Positions 16,621-24,632 of a DNA stretch of 52,842 nucleotides are shown here, in pieces. Source of the stretch: Flavobacterium sp. UBA6195 (GTDB lineage Bacteria > Bacteroidota > Bacteroidia > Flavobacteriales > Flavobacteriaceae); the NCBI RefSeq assembly GCF_002422095.1, contig NZ_DITB01000059.1, positions 1 to 52,842 of the forward strand. The letters are read 5' to 3'. The notes beneath the pieces were generated by a model, which saw only the letters and a program-made list of their open reading frames with translations, had not been told where the DNA came from and made no database searches. Numbering within the stretch: the stretch's first letter is position 1; every line of letters begins with the position of its first letter. Made by a program: the position numbers and the translations under genes.

Positions 16621-17541
16621 ATGAGCAATATTCTCGAAGTACAAAATGTAGTGAAACAATATGGCGACTATACCGCTTTAAATAATGTTTCGCTTCAAGT
16701 TCCAAAAGGTAGTATTTATGGTCTTTTAGGTCCTAATGGTGCTGGAAAAACCTCTTTAATTCGCATTATCAATCAAATTACAATGCCTGATAGTGGTATT
16801 GTGTTTTTAGATGGTGAAAAGTTAAATCCAGAGCATGTAAAATACATTGGATACATGCCCGAAGAACGCGGTTTGTATAAGACCATGAAAGTAGGCGAGC
16901 AATGTTTGTATTTGGCACAGCTAAAAGGAATGCCCGAAGCAGAAGCTAAAAAACAATTAAAATATTGGTTCGAAAAGTTCGAAATTCAAGGTTGGTGGGA
17001 CAAGAAAATTCAGGAACTTTCTAAAGGTATGGCGCAAAAAATTCAGTTTATTGTAACAGTTTTGCACCAACCTAAATTACTGATTTTAGATGAGCCATTT
17101 TCAGGTTTTGACCCCGTTAATGCCAATTTAATTAAAGATGAAATCATCGAATTAAATAAAAAAGGAACTTCCGTAATTTTTTCTACACACCGAATGGAAT
17201 CGGTAGAAGAAATGTGTGATTATATTGCGTTAATTCACAAATCTAATAAGCTTATCGAAGGAAAATTAGATGATGTAAAACGTCAACATCGTACTAATAT
17301 TTATCAAGTAGGAATCGTTACTGAGAATATTGAAGGTTTAATGTTACAGTTAACACATAAATTCACATTAAATCAAACCAATTTTAAATCATTAAACGAT
17401 GATTTAAAATTAGAAGTACATCTAGGTCAATATAATTCAAACGATTTGCTTTCCATTTTAACTCAATTCGGACAAGTGACGCATTTTGTAGAAAAAATCC
17501 CAACAGTTAACGACATATTTATTCAAACCGTAAGTCAATAA
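16621..17541 (+). CDS. ABC-2 type exporter, ATP-binding subunit
   Basis: ATPase of an ABC-2 (NatA-like) exporter. Walker A is GPNGAGKTS, the signature is LSKGMAQK (a degenerate form of LSGGQ), Walker B is LLILDEPFSGFD and the H-loop is STHRME. A C-terminal DUF4162-like extension follows the nucleotide-binding domain. I place the start at the ATG 16621 (MSNILEVQNVV), because the longer frame from 16552 begins inside a terminator hairpin. The permease gene starts 2 bases after its stop, so the two form one exporter. The substrate is unknown; NatAB homologues export sodium or other ions. Confidence 0.93.
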   Translation: MSNILEVQNVVKQYGDYTALNNVSLQVPKGSIYGLLGPNGAGKTSLIRIINQITMPDSGIVFLDGEKLNPEHVKYIGYMPEERGLYKTMKVGEQCLYLAQLKGMPEAEAKKQLKYWFEKFEIQGWWDKKIQELSKGMAQKIQFIVTVLHQPKLLILDEPFSGFDPVNANLIKDEIIELNKKGTSVIFSTHRMESVEEMCDYIALIHKSNKLIEGKLDDVKRQHRTNIYQVGIVTENIEGLMLQLTHKFTLNQTNFKSLNDDLKLEVHLGQYNSNDLLSILTQFGQVTHFVEKIPTVNDIFIQTVSQ

Positions 17542-17543
17542 TC

Positions 17544-18842
17544 ATGAGCGTATTATCATTAATTATTAAGAGAGAATTTATTGCCAAAGTGCGCAATAAA
17601 TCATTTATCGTAATGACTTTTTTAGGTCCGTTATTGATTGTAGGAATGACGTTTTTAATAGCTTATTTATCAAGTGTAAATAAAGGTGATGTTAAGACTA
17701 TTGGAGTTCACGATAGAGCTAATGTCTTTGTAAAAGATTTTAAAAATACAGAAGATATTAAATATGTAAATCTTTCTAATTTGTCATTTGATAAGGCAAA
17801 AGATTCTTCGAGCAACGCTTTTGAAGGTTTGATTTATGTGCCAGAGGTTCAAAATGTAGAAGAATTGGCCACTAAAACAACGTATATTTCAGATGATAGT
17901 CCGAAAATGGATTTCTTAATGAATTTGCAGAAAGTTATTGATACTAAATTAAATAAAGAGAATTTAGAAAAGTTAGGATTTAATGCCGATACCATTGAAA
18001 AAGCAAAAATTAAGTCAGAAGTTCAATTTGCGAAATTTTCAGGAGAAGATGGTTTAAAATATTTAAATGAAATCAAAATCGGAATTGGATTTGCTTTCGG
18101 ATATTTAATTATGATGTTCATCATTATTTACGGAAATATGGTAATGCGAAGCGTTATTGAAGAAAAAACGAATCGAATTATTGAAATCATTATTTCTTCG
18201 GTAAAACCATTCCAATTAATGATGGGAAAAATCATCGGAACTTCGTTAGCAGGAATATTACAATTCTTAATTTGGATTGTTTTGGGAGTTATTTTAATGT
18301 TCTCTTTATCTGCTGTTTTAGGAGGACAACAAGAAGCTGTTGCTACCGCTCAAGTTTCGGCAGAACAAGCTGAAGTAGCTATGAGTTTTATGGATAAATT
18401 ACAACTTTATATAGCAGAAATTCCAGTAACATCCATATTAATTGGTTTTGTGATTTTCTTTATTGGAGGTTACTTTTTATACAGTTCGTTTTACGCTGCC
18501 ATTGGAGCGGCAGTAGATTCTGAAACCGATTCCCAACAGTTTTTAATGCCAATCATCATGCCTTTGATGTTAGCCGTTTATGTTGGTTTTTTAACGGTTA
18601 TGAATGATCCACACGGAACGGTTGCTGTAGTCTTTTCATTAATCCCATTAACATCTCCAATTGTGATGTTAATGCGTATACCTTTTGGAGTGCCATTATG
18701 GCAATTAGCACTTTCTGTAGTTTTATTGTACGGAACGTTTATCTTTGTAGTCTGGTTTGCGTCAAAAATCTACCGAGTAGGTATTTTAATGTACGGTAAA
18801 AAACCAAGTTGGAAAGAATTATATAAATGGTTGAAATATTAA
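17544..18842 (+). CDS. ABC-2 type exporter, permease subunit
   Basis: Membrane partner of the preceding ATPase. One N-terminal membrane helix (about 22-44, FIVMTFLGPLLIVGMTFLIA), a large extracytoplasmic domain of about 130 residues, then five or six membrane helices. The segment VIEEKTNRIIEIIISSVKPF, just after the second helix, is characteristic of ABC-2/NatB permeases. At 432 aa it has the usual size. Translation is probably coupled to the ATPase gene across a 2-base gap. Confidence 0.93.
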   Translation: MSVLSLIIKREFIAKVRNKSFIVMTFLGPLLIVGMTFLIAYLSSVNKGDVKTIGVHDRANVFVKDFKNTEDIKYVNLSNLSFDKAKDSSSNAFEGLIYVPEVQNVEELATKTTYISDDSPKMDFLMNLQKVIDTKLNKENLEKLGFNADTIEKAKIKSEVQFAKFSGEDGLKYLNEIKIGIGFAFGYLIMMFIIIYGNMVMRSVIEEKTNRIIEIIISSVKPFQLMMGKIIGTSLAGILQFLIWIVLGVILMFSLSAVLGGQQEAVATAQVSAEQAEVAMSFMDKLQLYIAEIPVTSILIGFVIFFIGGYFLYSSFYAAIGAAVDSETDSQQFLMPIIMPLMLAVYVGFLTVMNDPHGTVAVVFSLIPLTSPIVMLMRIPFGVPLWQLALSVVLLYGTFIFVVWFASKIYRVGILMYGKKPSWKELYKWLKY

Positions 18843-18845
18843 AGT

Positions 18846-18924
18846 AAGTTTAAAAGTTTATTGTTTAGGAGTTTAAAAGTTTTCAAAACCCTCTTAAACT
18901 TATAACCTCATAAACTTCTAACCT
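18846..18924. repeat. Imperfect intergenic hairpin built of TTTAAAAG/AGTTTAT words
   Basis: The left half repeats AGTTTAAAAGTTT-type words, and the right half carries their complements (AAGTTTAT at 18854-18861 with ATAAACTT at 18910-18917). It fills the 90-base gap between the permease and the sigma-54 activator. Confidence 0.5.
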
Positions 18925-18932
18925 AAAAAAGA

Positions 18933-20096
18933 ATGAGTAAAATCCTTATTATAGAAGACGAAGCAGCTATTCGAAGAGTATTGACAAAAATACTTTCCGA
19001 AGAAAATGATTCGTATAAAGTTGAAGAAGCTGAAGACGGTTTGCTAGGAATAGAAAAAGTCAAAAATGAAGATTATGACTTAATTCTTTGCGATATCAAA
19101 ATGCCAAAAATGGACGGTGTTGAAGTATTAGAAGCTGTTAAAAAAATCAAACCCGAAATTCCAATGGTGATGATTTCTGGTCATGGCGATTTGGAAACTG
19201 CTATTAATACGATGCGTCTTGGAGCTTTTGATTACATTTCAAAACCACCCGATTTGAATCGTTTATTAAACACGGTTCGAAACGCATTAGACAAAAAACA
19301 ATTAGTAGTAGAGAACAAAATCTTAAAAAAGAAAGTCTCTAAAAACTACGAAATGATAGGAAATAGCGAAGCTATCAATCACATCAAAACCATGATAGAA
19401 AAAGTCGCTCCAACTGATGCACGAGTTCTAATCACAGGTCCAAACGGAACTGGAAAAGAATTAGTTGCGCATCAATTACATGAAAAAAGCGAACGTTCAT
19501 CAGCACCAATTATTGAAGTGAATTGTGCAGCTATTCCATCTGAATTAATTGAAAGCGAATTGTTTGGTCATGTTAAAGGTGCTTTTACTTCGGCTGTAAA
19601 AGACAGAGCAGGTAAGTTTGAAGCGGCTGATGGCGGAACGATTTTCTTAGATGAAATTGGTGATATGAGTTTATCGGCTCAAGCAAAAGTTTTACGTGCT
19701 TTGCAAGAGAATTTAATTCAACGTGTTGGGGCTGACAAAGACATTAAAGTAAATGTTCGTGTTGTGGCGGCAACCAATAAAGATTTAAAAAAAGAAATCG
19801 AAGAAGGCAGATTTAGAGAAGATTTATATCACAGATTAGCGGTAATTTTAATCAAAGTTCCCGCTTTGAATGATAGAAGAGAGGATATTCCAGAATTAAT
19901 TGAGCATTTTGCTTCAAAAATTGCTTCCGAACAAGGAACTTCTCCAAAATCTTTTTCAAAATCAGCCATCAAATTATTACAAGAATACGATTGGACAGGA
20001 AATATCCGTGAGTTACGAAATGTAGTAGAACGCTTAATTATTTTAGGTGGAAACGAAATTTCGGAACAAGATGTAAAACTGTTTGCGAGTAAATAA
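18933..20096 (+). CDS. Sigma-54 activator with receiver domain, lacking a DNA-binding domain
   Basis: NtrC-type response regulator. Receiver domain at 1-120 with the phosphoacceptor Asp54 in LCDIKMPKMDG and conserved ISGHGD and ISKPP. The AAA+ sigma-54 interaction domain has Walker A GPNGTGKE, the loop GAFTSA in place of GAFTGA, Walker B GGTIFLDEIGDM and the arginine-finger region GRFREDLYHRLAV. The protein ends at residue 387 in RNVVERLIILGGNEISEQDV, just after the AAA+ helical lid, so the C-terminal Fis-type helix-turn-helix is absent. It would act from solution, like FlgR and CtcC. No sensor kinase lies beside it. Confidence 0.92.
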   Translation: MSKILIIEDEAAIRRVLTKILSEENDSYKVEEAEDGLLGIEKVKNEDYDLILCDIKMPKMDGVEVLEAVKKIKPEIPMVMISGHGDLETAINTMRLGAFDYISKPPDLNRLLNTVRNALDKKQLVVENKILKKKVSKNYEMIGNSEAINHIKTMIEKVAPTDARVLITGPNGTGKELVAHQLHEKSERSSAPIIEVNCAAIPSELIESELFGHVKGAFTSAVKDRAGKFEAADGGTIFLDEIGDMSLSAQAKVLRALQENLIQRVGADKDIKVNVRVVAATNKDLKKEIEEGRFREDLYHRLAVILIKVPALNDRREDIPELIEHFASKIASEQGTSPKSFSKSAIKLLQEYDWTGNIRELRNVVERLIILGGNEISEQDVKLFASK

Positions 20097-20101
20097 TATC
20101 A

Positions 20102-20166
20102 AGTGAATAGTAATTAGTAATTAGTGATAAGTTTGCTATTTACTTATCACTATTCACTAATTACTA
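20102..20166. repeat. Long intergenic hairpin with swapped pairing arms
   Basis: GTGATAAGT and ACTTATCAC form an inner 9-bp stem. TAGTAATTAGTGA also pairs exactly with TCACTAATTACTA, and AGTGAATAG with CTATTCACT, so alternative folds are possible. It lies between the sigma-54 activator and the helicase-like gene. Confidence 0.6.
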
Positions 20167-20174
20167 AATAAAAA

Positions 20175-20789
20175 ATGCAATTAAAAAAAATAAATCCCAA
20201 CCTTCAAAAAGCACTTATTGAAAACGATTTAATCGAAGCGAATGAGTTGCAACAAGAAACATTCTCAACTATTAAAAGTGGTGTAGATGCTGTTATTCAA
20301 GCGCCTAATGGTTCTGGAAAAACGACTACTATTTTGATGAATGTAATTCAAAAAATGGAAAAGCCGGTTGGAGAGAGTACACGCGCTTTAATTCTAGTTC
20401 AAGATAAAGAGAAAGTCCTTGAAGCTGTTGAAACTTTTAAGAAATTAAACCGTTATAACAACTTAAGAGTTTTTGGTGCTCACGAAAAAGGGGATATCGA
20501 TTATGATAAAAACCAAATTTCTTTGGGTATGGACGTTTTAATTGGAACACCTATTCGTATTAACGACATGTTTTCATCTGCCGGATTTAATATGACGACC
20601 ATTAAAATGTTTGTGGTAGACGATGTAGAAGAAATGTTACGTAAAAGAGAAGATTCTATTATTCAAAGACTTTCTATGAGTGCTGAGAAAACCCAACGAT
20701 TATTTTTCTGTTCACAAATTACCGAAAGAGTAGAAGTGTTAGCAGACAGAATTATGATTGAACCCTTATTTTTTGAGATGGAAGACTAA
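20175..20789 (+). CDS. Single-domain degenerate DEAD-box helicase-like protein
   Basis: Resembles only the first RecA-like domain of DEAD-box RNA helicases: a Q-motif-like stretch (LQQETFSTIKSG), Walker A QAPNGSGKTT, motif Ia ALILVQDKEK, and motif Ib LIGTPIRI. The catalytic DEAD is replaced by DDVE (VVDDVEEML), and the SAT motif III by CSQ. The second RecA domain is missing altogether; the gene ends cleanly at 204 aa before a strong terminator, so it looks like a true short gene and not a frameshift. It could bind ATP or RNA but is unlikely to unwind. It may be co-transcribed with the sigma-54 activator 78 bases upstream. Confidence 0.8.
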   Translation: MQLKKINPNLQKALIENDLIEANELQQETFSTIKSGVDAVIQAPNGSGKTTTILMNVIQKMEKPVGESTRALILVQDKEKVLEAVETFKKLNRYNNLRVFGAHEKGDIDYDKNQISLGMDVLIGTPIRINDMFSSAGFNMTTIKMFVVDDVEEMLRKREDSIIQRLSMSAEKTQRLFFCSQITERVEVLADRIMIEPLFFEMED

Positions 20790-20791
20790 TA

Positions 20792-20827
20792 AACAAAAAC
20801 GCCTGATTTACTTCAGGCGTTTTTGTT
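20792..20827. terminator. Bidirectional terminator between converging genes
   Basis: A perfect 15-bp stem (20792-20806 with 20813-20827) with a GC core and A/T flanks, serving the helicase-like gene and the converging M3 peptidase. Confidence 0.92.
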
Positions 20828-20828
20828 A

Positions 20829-22949
20829 TTATTTTACTTGGTCTAAACCTCTTTTTCTTAGTAGAGGTTCTATGGTTGGTTCTGCACCTCTAAAGCTTTT
20901 GTAAAGTTCCATTGGTTCTTCAGTTCCTCCTTTTTCTAAAATGTTTTTTCGGAAAGAGTTAGCACTATCTTGGTTAAACAATCCATTTGTTTTGAATACT
21001 TCAAAAGCATCAGTATCTAAAACTCCAGACCAAATATAGCTGTAGTATCCAGCTGAATATCCACCAGAAAAAATATGATTGAAATAAGTGCTTCTATATC
21101 TTGGAATTATTGTAGTTGGTAAATTAATTCTGCTCATAGCTTCTTTTTCGAAAGTTTCTGCATCAATTTTAATAGTTTCTGATTGAGTGTGATATTGCAT
21201 ATCTAAAAGTGAAGCTGCTAAATATTCAATAGTTGCAAATCCTTGGTCAAAAGTACCTGCTTTTTGCATTTTCTCAATTAAAGTGTCAGGAATTACTTCT
21301 CCAGTTTTATAGTGTTTTGCATACATTTTCATCACTTCTGGTTCGGCAGCCCAATTTTCCATAATTTGCGATGGTAATTCTACGAAATCTCTTGGAACAC
21401 TTGTGCCTGCCAAACTTTCATAAGTTACATTCGATAATAATCCGTGTAAAGCGTGACCAAATTCATGGAAAAAGGTACTTACTTCATCAAAAGTTAATAA
21501 AGCTGGAGCGTTTTCAGTTGGTTTAGTAAAGTTACAAACAATTGAAACTATTGGAGCAATTCGTTTTCCATCTTCCATTTTTTGAGTTCTGTACGAAGTC
21601 ATCCAAGCACCACCTCTTTTAGAAGTTCTTGGGTGAAAATCCATGTATAAAATTCCGACGTGATTTCCGTTTGCTTCAGTAACTTCCCAAACCGTTACGT
21701 CTTCGTGGTATTTTGGAACATTATTTAATTGTTTAAATTGTAAGCCATATAAATTTTTACAAACGGTAAAAACACCTTCTCTTGTTTTTTCTAAACTAAA
21801 GTATGGTTTCATTTCTTGTTCATCCAAATCAAAACGTTCTTTTCTGATTTTTTCTGCATAATATCTCCAATCATATGGTTGAACATCGTTTTTAATCCCA
21901 TCTTTTAACATCATTTCTTTGATGTCAGCCGCTTCTTTGTTTGCCATGTCTAGAGCTGGAGCCCATAAATTTATTAATAGTTTAGTGGCAGTTTCAGGAT
22001 TTTTAGCCATCGATTTTTCTAATACATAATCGGCATGCGTTTTATAACCTAGAAGTCTTGCTTTTTCACTTCTTAAATTAGCAATTTTAATCGCTAATTC
22101 TTTGTTGTCTTTATCGTTATTGTTGTTCGCTCGCATTTGGTATGCGTTCCAAATTTCCTGACGTAATTTTCTGTTTGAACTATATTGTAAAAATGGCATT
22201 ACACTTGAATTTGATAAAGTAAAAACCCATTTTCCAGCTTTTCCTTTTGCTTTAGCATCAGAAGCAGCAGTTTCGATAAGTTCGTTTGGTAATCCAGCTA
22301 AATCGTTTTTGTTTGAAATTACTAATTCATACGAATTGGTTTCAGCTAAGATATTTTGACCATATTTTAAAGTAGCAACTGCGATTTCAGAGTTGATTTG
22401 TCTCAATTGTTTTTTGTTTTCATCAGATAAGTTTGCACCGCTTCTAACGAAACTTTTATAAAGATTCTCAAGGATTTTTCTTTGTTCTTCATTTAATTTG
22501 AAGTCATTTTGGTTGTCCCATACCATTTTTACTTTTTGAAATAAAGCATCATTTAAAAAAATATTATCATTATGTGCAGATAATTTTGAGGCCAATTCTT
22601 TTGCAATAGCCTGAATTTCTTCATTGGTATTTGCGCTATTTAAATTATAGAAAACCGTATTTACCTTTGAAAGTAACTTTCCTGAGTTTTCCATTGCTAA
22701 AACCGTATTATCAAAAGTTGGTTTTTCTTTATTGGAAACTATCGCATTAATTTCTGCTTCTTGTTTTTTTATTCCTTCTAAAATAGCAGGTTTAAAGTGT
22801 TCATTTTTTATTAAATGAAAAGGTGGAACTTGGTAAGGTGTAGTATACGTTTCAAAAAACGGATTCATAGTGGTTTTGTTTTTGTCTTGTGCATTAATCG
22901 TTACAGCAGTAGTGAGTGCTGAAAATAAAAGTATTGTTTTGATTTTCAT
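20829..22949 (-). CDS. M3-family zinc metallopeptidase, dipeptidyl carboxypeptidase-like
   Basis: Thimet-oligopeptidase family (M3) enzyme that cleaves short peptides. The zinc site is HEFGHALHG with the downstream glutamate in the segment SVPRDFVELPSQIMENW, as in Dcp and oligopeptidase A. The N-terminus MKIKTILLFSALTTAVTINAQ is a signal peptide, so this copy is periplasmic or exported, unlike cytosolic Dcp. Full length at 706 aa. The predicted -7 element TATTTTTAC lies 18 bases upstream of the ATG. It is monocistronic, bounded by terminators on both sides. Dipeptidyl carboxypeptidase is the likeliest specificity, but M3 members overlap. Confidence 0.93.
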   Translation of the reverse strand: MKIKTILLFSALTTAVTINAQDKNKTTMNPFFETYTTPYQVPPFHLIKNEHFKPAILEGIKKQEAEINAIVSNKEKPTFDNTVLAMENSGKLLSKVNTVFYNLNSANTNEEIQAIAKELASKLSAHNDNIFLNDALFQKVKMVWDNQNDFKLNEEQRKILENLYKSFVRSGANLSDENKKQLRQINSEIAVATLKYGQNILAETNSYELVISNKNDLAGLPNELIETAASDAKAKGKAGKWVFTLSNSSVMPFLQYSSNRKLRQEIWNAYQMRANNNNDKDNKELAIKIANLRSEKARLLGYKTHADYVLEKSMAKNPETATKLLINLWAPALDMANKEAADIKEMMLKDGIKNDVQPYDWRYYAEKIRKERFDLDEQEMKPYFSLEKTREGVFTVCKNLYGLQFKQLNNVPKYHEDVTVWEVTEANGNHVGILYMDFHPRTSKRGGAWMTSYRTQKMEDGKRIAPIVSIVCNFTKPTENAPALLTFDEVSTFFHEFGHALHGLLSNVTYESLAGTSVPRDFVELPSQIMENWAAEPEVMKMYAKHYKTGEVIPDTLIEKMQKAGTFDQGFATIEYLAASLLDMQYHTQSETIKIDAETFEKEAMSRINLPTTIIPRYRSTYFNHIFSGGYSAGYYSYIWSGVLDTDAFEVFKTNGLFNQDSANSFRKNILEKGGTEEPMELYKSFRGAEPTIEPLLRKRGLDQVK

Positions 22950-22967
22950 TTTTGTGAAATTTAAAAC

Positions 22968-22976
22968 GTAAAAATA
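22968..22976 (-). promoter_or_regulatory. Variant -7 element TATTTTTAC of the M3 peptidase gene
   Basis: Minus-strand TATTTTTAC ending 18 bases before the ATG at 22949, the same nonamer and spacing as at 13022, 30523 and 39349. Confidence 0.4.
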
Positions 22977-23032
22977 AGTGATTTCTAATTGGAAGTCTAA
23001 AACTTAACGATATTTTATGAATTTGACATAAA

Positions 23033-23058
23033 AAAACTCCTGGAGATTCAGGAGTTTT
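23033..23058 (-). terminator. Terminator of the T9SS-cargo gene
   Basis: A perfect 10-bp stem (23033-23042 with 23049-23058); on the minus strand it is followed by a T-run. It lies just after the stop of the gene ending at 23064. Confidence 0.85.
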
Positions 23059-23063
23059 ATATT

Positions 23064-24473
23064 TTATTGTTTTATAATCTTTTTATTTAAAGTTTGCGTA
23101 TTTGTTTCAATAAAAATAGTGTAAATACCCGAATTTAGATTCGATAAATCTAGAGTTCTTTTATTGTCATTTATTTCGTTTGAAAATATTATTTGTCCTA
23201 ATTGATTGTAAATTCTGATATTTCTAATTTGATTATCACTTTCAATATTTAAATTATCTATAACAGGATTTGGACTTAATTTAAAATTATCAATTATAAA
23301 AGTTTCCGAATTTAGAGTAGATTGGATATTTACCCTAGCACTAAAAGTATTCCCAATAGCAGTATTGTTTATAGGCGTAATTGTATAATCTACATAACCA
23401 TTTGCGTTAACATCTATTAAAGAAAGTTGTTGTGCAATAGTAGTTCCTGAACCATTTGAAGCTCCGCTAATATTGTTTGCTGTAAAGGTCCAAGTAAAAT
23501 TTGAATTTGATACATTACTACTTGATAATACAATATTAGAAAAATCATTATTATTAATAGTTTGATTAGTTGTATTTGCAATTCCAATAGGAACTATGTC
23601 AATATTTACTGTAGCTGTAGAAAAGCTATAGCAGCCTGTATTGTCATCTATTAATTCATATTTAAATGAACTATTTGTAGCGCCAGTTTCTGGAGTAAAT
23701 GTTCCTCCCATAGCATCAAAATTTCCTCCGGTCCCATCTATTCTTGTCCATGTTCCACCTGATTCTTCTCCCGAAATTATTGAAAATAAATCAATGGGTG
23801 TAGTTGAAGTTTCACTTGTCGAAATATCACCATCTAGTCCTGTATTGGGCGAAGGATTTACATATACAGTTAAAGTAATTGGGCTTCCTTGACAAACACC
23901 TCTAACAGGGGTTACATAATATATAGCAGTACCAATCATTGTGTTGTCAATTACTGCTAAAAAGTCATTAATCGACAATCCTGTCCCAGATGAAGCACCA
24001 GTTAAATTAGTAGAAGTTGAAGTCCAAGTGAAATAAGTTCCAGATAGTGTTGAAGCAAGATAAAGATCTGCGAATTCATTACTACAAATAGATAGATTTG
24101 GAGATTGTATTGCTACAGGTATAGGATTTACTGTAATCATAATATTTATTGGATTTCCATCTTCTCCATTTGCTCTCGGTGTTATTGATAATATTATATT
24201 ACCATTCAATTGTGAGTTTGCTATATTTACTGTTTGATTGATATTTGTTTCATTTCCAAAAGGTAAAAAGGAATTACTTATATTATTGGTGGTGGCAGTC
24301 CATGTATAAGTAGTGTTAGGGGTATCACTATTTAAAACTATATCAGTTACTGACCCATCACAAATTGATGATGTAAAAGTTGCTGTTACTGTTGGTGGAA
24401 CTAATGAATTACTTTTTGAAAAAATAAAATTGCTTAATAAAATTAAAGAAAGTAGAATGTAGCTTTTTTTCAT
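23064..24473 (-). CDS. Secreted protein with T9SS type A sorting domain and PKD-like domains
   Basis: An exported 469-aa protein. It begins with a signal peptide (MKKSYILLSLILLSNFIFS) and carries three or four PKD/Ig-like repeats marked by TYTWTATTNN, FTWTSTSTN and NFTWTFTANN, each leading to ITV(Y)NP-like strands. The last 75 residues form a T9SS C-terminal sorting domain: KLSPNPVIDNL, IRIYNQLGQIIF, LDLSNLNSGIYTIFIE and the basic end NKKIIKQ. It is therefore predicted to be passed through the outer membrane by the type IX system and anchored or released at the surface. It may be an adhesin; no enzyme domain is visible. Its own -7 element lies 19 bases upstream. Confidence 0.93.
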   Translation of the reverse strand: MKKSYILLSLILLSNFIFSKSNSLVPPTVTATFTSSICDGSVTDIVLNSDTPNTTYTWTATTNNISNSFLPFGNETNINQTVNIANSQLNGNIILSITPRANGEDGNPINIMITVNPIPVAIQSPNLSICSNEFADLYLASTLSGTYFTWTSTSTNLTGASSGTGLSINDFLAVIDNTMIGTAIYYVTPVRGVCQGSPITLTVYVNPSPNTGLDGDISTSETSTTPIDLFSIISGEESGGTWTRIDGTGGNFDAMGGTFTPETGATNSSFKYELIDDNTGCYSFSTATVNIDIVPIGIANTTNQTINNNDFSNIVLSSSNVSNSNFTWTFTANNISGASNGSGTTIAQQLSLIDVNANGYVDYTITPINNTAIGNTFSARVNIQSTLNSETFIIDNFKLSPNPVIDNLNIESDNQIRNIRIYNQLGQIIFSNEINDNKRTLDLSNLNSGIYTIFIETNTQTLNKKIIKQ

Positions 24474-24492
24474 TTGTTTGTTTTTTGTTTAT

Positions 24493-24500
24493 CAAAAATA
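24493..24500 (-). promoter_or_regulatory. Predicted -7 element TATTTTTG of the T9SS-cargo gene
   Basis: Exact minus-strand TAnnTTTG match, 19 bases before the ATG at 24473. Confidence 0.5.
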
Positions 24501-24561
24501 TATAAAATATTTCATTAACAAATTAGTTCTAAAGTTTTAATTTAAAATGATTCAATTAAAT

Positions 24562-24569
24562 TATCTTTG
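24562..24569 (+). promoter_or_regulatory. Predicted -7 element TATCTTTG of the ABC-F gene
   Basis: Exact TAnnTTTG match followed by C. The 63-base leader to the ATG at 24633 is pyrimidine-rich and repeats CCTTTTAAAC-like words, similar in vocabulary to the hairpin at 18846-18924. Confidence 0.5.
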
Positions 24570-24632
24570 CACCTTCAAAAATTTAAGGAATCCCTTTTAA
24601 CCTTTTAAACCTTAAACTTTTAAACTTACATT

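Noticed and set aside
24580..24632. Repeated CCTTTTAAAC-like words as a leader peptide or attenuator of the ABC-F gene
   Set aside because: ABC-F resistance genes often have regulatory leader peptides, but no short ORF with start and stop or alternative hairpins could be found here.
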